Under the pieces are notes generated by a model. It was not told the origin of the DNA. It was given only the letters and a program-made list of their open reading frames with translations, and did no database searches. From NCBI GenBank assembly GCA_030603375.1, contig JAUVXY010000049.1, positions 1 through 9,869 of the forward strand: 9,869 nt of DNA, given 5' to 3'. The DNA comes from Actinomycetes bacterium (GTDB lineage: Bacteria; Actinomycetota; Humimicrobiia; Humimicrobiales; Humimicrobiaceae). The translations under genes and the position numbers were made by a program. Positions 6,865 through 9,869 of this stretch are shown one piece after another; within the stretch, counting starts at the first letter, position 1, and each line of letters begins with the position of its first letter.

Positions 6865-7286
6865 TATTTTCCCATACCCTTTTGCCTTTTGACCATATCC
6901 TCCAGAGTCACTGACTCTAAAGTCTGCGATATCTTTTCTCCTAATTCCTTCCAGATATCTCTCGTGACACAAAAACCTGTTCTCTGACAAACAGAAGGAG
7001 AGTCAACACATCCCACCGGAGACAGCGATCCTTCCAGAGCCTGGACTACTTCTTTAAGATTTATTTTAGAAGGTTCCCTGGCCAATGTATACCCTCCATG
7101 TGCACCGCGGCTTGAATTTATGAGTCCGGCTACTTTAAGCGGTGGAAGAAGATGCTCCAAATATCCTTCAGAAATTTCCTGCCTTTTAGCAATATCTTTT
7201 AGCAGAGTAGGGCCCCTGCCATAGCAAAGAGCAAGCTCCAGCATCACTCTTGCAGCATACCGTCCTCTGGTAGAAAGTCGCATCAT
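6864..7286 (-). CDS. iscR: Rrf2-family regulator, IscR-like
   Basis: Predicted DNA-binding sensor that controls the Fe-S operon it heads. The 140-residue protein starts RLSTRGRYAARVMLELA, typical of Rrf2 proteins, with a winged helix-turn-helix over about 27-68 (LLKDIAKRQEIS...SRGAHGGYTLA). Three cysteines, Cys93, Cys100 and Cys106, in GCVDSPSVCQRTGFC form the likely [2Fe-2S] site; spacing is x6 and x5, compared with x5 and x5 in Escherichia coli IscR. Two ATG codons lie in tandem at 7286 and 7283; AAGGAGG at 7296-7302 is 9 bases from the first, which I use. It is the first gene after a strong promoter with an operator-like palindrome, fitting autorepression when its cluster is loaded. CymR-like cysteine sensing is less likely because of the three cysteines. 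Confidence 0.92.
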   Translation of the reverse strand: MMRLSTRGRYAARVMLELALCYGRGPTLLKDIAKRQEISEGYLEHLLPPLKVAGLINSSRGAHGGYTLAREPSKINLKEVVQALEGSLSPVGCVDSPSVCQRTGFCVTRDIWKELGEKISQTLESVTLEDMVKRQKGMGK

Positions 7287-7295
7287 AAATTATCC

Positions 7296-7302
7296 CCTCC
7301 TT
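7296..7302 (-). promoter_or_regulatory. Ribosome binding site of iscR
   Basis: AAGGAGG on the minus strand, 9 bases before the first of two tandem ATG codons (12 bases before the second). It favours the upstream ATG as the start. Confidence 0.7.
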
Positions 7303-7378
7303 TAAGCCATTTTCCCTATCAGCTTACTTGCTGCCACTACCAATCCTGTCTCAAATTTATTATTAAACTAATCTTTTT

Positions 7379-7404
7379 CCTATTAATCTTATCAGATTAA
7401 TAGG
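7379..7404. promoter_or_regulatory. Perfect inverted repeat, likely IscR operator
   Basis: Two perfect 11-base arms, CCTATTAATCT at 7379-7389 and AGATTAATAGG at 7394-7404, are separated by 4 bases. The repeat begins one base after the -10 hexamer of the iscR promoter and covers the expected transcription start (near 7399), so a bound protein would block initiation. This is where an autoregulating Rrf2 repressor would sit. The sequence does not match the E. coli IscR type 1 consensus. An RNA hairpin role is less likely, because the predicted start would remove part of one arm, and no U-run follows. Confidence 0.7.
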
Positions 7405-7405
7405 C

Positions 7406-7434
7406 ATTGTACATAAATAGAGATGCCCTGTCAA
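7406..7434 (-). promoter_or_regulatory. Sigma-70/SigA-type promoter of the iscR operon
   Basis: On the minus strand, TTGACA (7429-7434) and TACAAT (7406-7411) are separated by exactly 17 bases. The -35 is perfect and the -10 has one mismatch to TATAAT. The start is expected near 7399, giving a leader of about 110 bases before iscR. A second TTGAC overlaps just upstream of the -35. This is the strongest promoter I can see in the window. Confidence 0.85.
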
Positions 7435-7554
7435 GTCAATGAAGTGCTTCCGTTGTTTAAAATTTAAAAATACACAGTTTTTTAAGCTGTCAGTAGTTAT
7501 TTTGATTTGAAATTCAGGGTAATCTGCTAAATGATGGATTTCTCAGCTGAAAGT
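7435..7554. other. Intergenic stretch between rnfB and the iscR promoter
   Basis: AT-rich, with no coding frame that I recognise. Only short repeats occur, such as ACAG...CTGT around 7475-7492, and no clear Rho-independent terminator follows rnfB. The rnf transcript may therefore read into the iscR operon, which has the same direction. Confidence 0.4.
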
Positions 7555-7656
7555 TTACTTGCAGCCAACTTCTTCTTTATATTTTATTTCTTCTTCCGGG
7601 GTAACTTTAGAATGTTCAATAAGCTTGTAATGCGGTGAGACTTGTATGCAGGCACC
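7555..7656 (-). other. In-frame continuation of rnfB after the TGA
   Basis: Directly after TGA 7657-7659 the same frame reads GACIQVSPHYKLIEHSK and then an acidic/basic tail ending GCK, 33 codons in all, closing at TAA 7555-7557. The pattern is that of a ferredoxin half-motif: Cys258 is in place, but the fourth cysteine is Ser262 (TCA). The segment explains itself only as the real C-terminus of RnfB. Possible readings are a nonsense mutation, a base-call error, or selenocysteine. By eye I find only a weak stem (UGAGGU with GUCUCA) whose loop is too close to the UGA for a standard bacterial SECIS element. Confidence 0.6.
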
Positions 7657-8421
7657 TCATAAAGTGCACCTGGAAGAATCAAATTCAGGGATGCCCTTCT
7701 CCTTGTTCCAGATAATGGCATCATGCTCACAAGCCTTATAACATTTCCTGCAGTGCAGACACCCTCTAAAACATTTTTCTCTGCCGGGTATATTCTTGAT
7801 GGAATCATAACTGCACAAGAAAACAATTTTTGTATCTGCAGGCACCAGCTTAATGAGGTTATTAGGACACTCCTTTACACATAAACCACACCCTGTACAC
7901 TTTTCAGGATCCACAACTGCTATGTTCCTGCCACTGGCAGCATAAATTTGTATTGCATCCTGAGGACAAACTTTTGCACAGTCTCCAAAACCAAGACACC
8001 CATAAGGACATCTTTTAAACCTGCCTGTAAGTTTATTTGCACTCTTGCAAGTTTCAATTCCAGAATAATTGCCTATAGTTTCAGGATCTCCTGTGCAGCA
8101 GACAACTGCTTTTTTATTCATTGATGAAGGATCTATTTTAATATCAAGCATCTTTTCAAGATCACCGAGCATTTTTTTGTCCTGCAAAACAGTCATGCAG
8201 GGATTTGTGACAATTAAATCCTTATCCCTGGCCAATGCCTGTGCATAAGCAAAACATCCCGGAAATCCGCATGCGCCGCAGTTTATACCGGGAAGACACC
8301 CTGCAATTTTTTCGGTTTCCTTTAGAGCTTCAGACTCAGCAGGAAGAACTTTGTTCATTATAAAAATTAATATCGCGCATGCCAGCCCGATTGAAGTAAG
8401 TATTGCAATAACTAAAATCAT
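7657..8421 (-). CDS. rnfB: Rnf complex subunit RnfB, ending at an in-frame TGA
   Basis: Fe-S subunit of the Rnf ferredoxin:NAD+ oxidoreductase that takes electrons from ferredoxin at the membrane. Residues 1-26 form a hydrophobic anchor. The Fe-S domain follows with NCGACGFPGC (Cys48, Cys51, Cys56) and Cys75. Ferredoxin motifs then come in series: Cys138/142/148/152, Cys175/178/181/185, and Cys217/221/224/227/231 (the last ends CE where CP is usual). The reading stops after RCTL (Cys252) at TGA 7657-7659. The TGA sits at the place of the second cysteine of a final C-x2-C-x2-C-x3-C motif, and the frame remains coding beyond it (7555-7656). As read, the protein has 254 residues and lacks one ferredoxin half; with read-through it would have 288. 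Start ATG 8421 has AGGAGA at 8433-8438. It follows rnfA, as in rnfCDGEAB operons. Confidence 0.9.
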   Translation of the reverse strand: MILVIAILTSIGLACAILIFIMNKVLPAESEALKETEKIAGCLPGINCGACGFPGCFAYAQALARDKDLIVTNPCMTVLQDKKMLGDLEKMLDIKIDPSSMNKKAVVCCTGDPETIGNYSGIETCKSANKLTGRFKRCPYGCLGFGDCAKVCPQDAIQIYAASGRNIAVVDPEKCTGCGLCVKECPNNLIKLVPADTKIVFLCSYDSIKNIPGREKCFRGCLHCRKCYKACEHDAIIWNKEKGIPEFDSSRCTL

Positions 8422-8453
8422 ATTATATTGTCTCTCCTGTAAATAATTATTAT

Positions 8454-9029
8454 CTACATCATTCCGCTAAAACCAAGAAAAGCAAGAGCAAGAAGAGCTG
8501 CCGTTATAAATGCTATCGGCAATCCGCGCATAGATTTTGGACAATCGCTTACTTCAAGCTTTTCTCTTATTCCTGACATAATTATAAGCACTAACGTAAA
8601 CCCTATTCCTGCTCCCAGTGCGCTAACCATGCTTTCAATAATTGAATAGCCTTCCCTGGCATTAATAAGTGTTATACCTAGAACTGCACAATTTGTAGTA
8701 ATAAGGGGAAGATATATGCCAAGTGCATTGTACAGCGCAATATTGGTCCTTCTTATGGTAAGCTCCACTATCTGCACAAGTGAGGCTATTACTAAAATAT
8801 AAATTATTATATTCATAAATTCTATATTAAAAGGTATGAGTATATAATTATAAATAACAGATGTGGAAAGTGATGAAATAAGCATTACCAGCGTAACGGC
8901 AGCACCCATGCTTATAGCATTGGACAGTTTCTTTGAAACCCCAAAAAAAGGACACAACCCCAGAAATTTAGAAAGAACTAAATTGTTAATAACAGCCATT
9001 ACAATAAATATGGACAAAAGGTTACTCAT
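8454..9029 (-). CDS. rnfA: Rnf complex membrane subunit RnfA
   Basis: Integral membrane subunit of Rnf with about six transmembrane helices. With RnfE it forms the membrane core that carries an Fe-S cluster and takes part in ion-coupled electron transfer. The 191 residues match the family. Diagnostic blocks are NNLVLSKFLGLCPFFGVS with Cys26, the LYNALGIYLPLITTNCAVLG block with Cys114, and ALGAGIGFTLVLI. The two cysteines correspond to the conserved ligands of the RnfA/RnfE (NqrE/NqrD) cluster. The ATG overlaps the rnfE stop by 8 bases, with a GGTGG/GGGGG-rich site before it, and rnfB starts 32 bases after its TAG stop. NqrE is the nearest alternative, but neighbouring rnfB excludes Nqr. Confidence 0.95.
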   Translation of the reverse strand: MSNLLSIFIVMAVINNLVLSKFLGLCPFFGVSKKLSNAISMGAAVTLVMLISSLSTSVIYNYILIPFNIEFMNIIIYILVIASLVQIVELTIRRTNIALYNALGIYLPLITTNCAVLGITLINAREGYSIIESMVSALGAGIGFTLVLIIMSGIREKLEVSDCPKSMRGLPIAFITAALLALAFLGFSGMM

Positions 9030-9654
9030 TTTTTACCACCCCCAACCATCTAAATAGTGCCAGCAAAAGTCCTATTACTAAAAATGCTCCCGGAGGAAGA
9101 ATAAAGATAACCATTGGATTTTCAAACAAAACCGGGAGTTTGAATAATATACTGCCAAATACAGACAGGCTGCCAGTTCCAAGCATCTCCCTTAACAGTG
9201 AAATAATAATTAGCGCCAGCGTAAAACCAATTCCTGCTCCCAGAGCATCTGAAATAGACAGAAGGACAGACTTTTTTGAAGCAAATGCTTCTGCCCTGCC
9301 TAAAATAATACAATTTACAACTATCAGCGCAAGGTATATCCCAAGCGATTCATACAGCGGAGGAAAGTATGCCTGGAATACCAGACTTAAAATAGTAACA
9401 AAAGTCGCAATAACAACTATAAATACAGGAATTCTTACTGTTTCAGGAATAATCTTTCGCATAGAAGAAATTATTATGTTAGAGCATAATAGGACAAATA
9501 TAACGCCTGCGCTCATGCCAATAGCATTATCAAGTGAAGACGTAACAGCAAGAGTTGGGCAAAGGCCCAGAGCAAGTATAAATACAGGGTTGGAAATAAT
9601 TATGCCCTTTACAAATTCCTTTAAGAATCTATTGCCGTTTTTTTCATTTTGCAT
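9022..9654 (-). CDS. rnfE: Rnf complex membrane subunit RnfE
   Basis: Paralogue and partner of RnfA, with about six membrane helices and inverted topology relative to it. Key blocks are NPVFILALGLCPTLAVT with Cys32, ESLGIYLALIVVNCIILGRAEAFA with Cys115, and DALGAGIGFTLALI. Cys32 and Cys115 are the matching cluster ligands. The 210 residues are normal for RnfE; the soluble N-terminus is short and lysine-rich. The ATG at 9654 has only a weak site upstream (GAG, with AGGAAG further off), so the start is less certain than the gene. It begins 46 bases after the rnfG stop. Confidence 0.95.
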   Translation of the reverse strand: MQNEKNGNRFLKEFVKGIIISNPVFILALGLCPTLAVTSSLDNAIGMSAGVIFVLLCSNIIISSMRKIIPETVRIPVFIVVIATFVTILSLVFQAYFPPLYESLGIYLALIVVNCIILGRAEAFASKKSVLLSISDALGAGIGFTLALIIISLLREMLGTGSLSVFGSILFKLPVLFENPMVIFILPPGAFLVIGLLLALFRWLGVVKNE

Positions 9655-9700
9655 TTTTATTTACTCATCTTCCTTTATTTTATAATATACAGCAAGTTAA

Positions 9701-9869
9701 TTATTTTACAGCACCTATCTTTTCAAGTATTGCATTTCTAACAGCTTCTACAACTGCATCAGAGCTTATTGTAGCTCCTGTTACCGCATCAATCTTTCCT
9801 CCATTTTTCTTAAGAAAAATATCATCTGCACTCAGCCCTGTGAACTGATCCGTAAATAAGCTTTCTGTT
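9701..9869 (-). CDS. rnfG: Rnf complex flavoprotein RnfG, C-terminal end only
   Basis: The last 55 codons of a gene that continues beyond the right edge. The visible part reads LFTDQFTGLSADDIFLKK, then IDAVTGATISSDAVVEAVR, and ends GAVK before TAA 9701-9703. DAVTGAT fits the Dxx(S/T)GA(T/S) flavinylation motif, in which the final threonine carries covalent FMN, as in RnfG and NqrC. RnfG is anchored to the membrane by an N-terminal helix (outside the window) and transfers electrons on the outer face. Its place directly before rnfE fits the order C-D-G-E-A-B. Confidence 0.92.
   Translation of the reverse strand, partial: TESLFTDQFTGLSADDIFLKKNGGKIDAVTGATISSDAVVEAVRNAILEKIGAVK

Noticed and set aside
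5671..6990. Longer nifS reading frame starting at 6990
   Set aside because: The extra 42 codons overlap iscR in another frame and do not resemble the NifS N-terminus; ATG 6864 overlapping the iscR stop fits the family length.
9122..9685. Open frames opposite and alongside rnfE
   Set aside because: They are shadows of rnfE, with no family resemblance and no suitable start sites.

Overview
The window is AT-rich chromosomal DNA from an anaerobic bacterium, most like low-GC Firmicutes (Clostridia-type) or an anaerobic candidate lineage. That placement is inferred from gene content and base composition: an Rnf complex in the order G-E-A-B, a Tup-type tungstate transporter beside molybdopterin genes, an IscR-NifS-IscU operon, and purine-rich Shine-Dalgarno sites. 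I see no rRNA, tRNA, CRISPR array, insertion sequence or phage gene.

Layout. Positions 1-4315 read rightward: the end of a tungstate permease (tupB), its ATPase (tupC), moaA, moaC, a MOSC-domain protein, and a MogA/MoaB-like gene broken by two adjacent in-frame stop codons. Positions 4389-9869 read leftward. In transcription order they are the 3' end of rnfG, then rnfE, rnfA and rnfB, then a strong promoter with a perfect 11-bp inverted repeat, then a tight four-gene operon iscR-nifS-iscU-permease whose junctions all overlap (TAATG, TGATG, ATGA). The two blocks converge at about 4316-4388.

How the genes work together. The right-hand block imports tungstate and makes the pterin cofactor: GTP to cyclic pyranopterin by MoaA and MoaC, then adenylylation by MogA/MoaB, with the MOSC protein probably handling sulfur or metal on the cofactor. 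The product would serve tungsten or molybdenum enzymes of an anaerobe. The left-hand block is the membrane Rnf ferredoxin:NAD+ oxidoreductase, which needs many Fe-S clusters, followed by an Fe-S assembly operon under an IscR-like repressor. Its last gene is a predicted metal-type permease with CC, CxxC and His-rich motifs.

Points needing a second look: (1) rnfB stops at a TGA exactly where the second cysteine of its last ferredoxin motif should be, and the same frame continues for 33 sensible codons; (2) the MogA/MoaB-like gene is intact apart from a TGA-TAA pair in the middle; (3) the metal permease is translationally coupled to Fe-S assembly genes; (4) the iscR promoter has a near-consensus sequence and an operator-like palindrome over its start site. 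TGA is the normal stop of nifS and iscU here, so a wholesale change of genetic code is unlikely.
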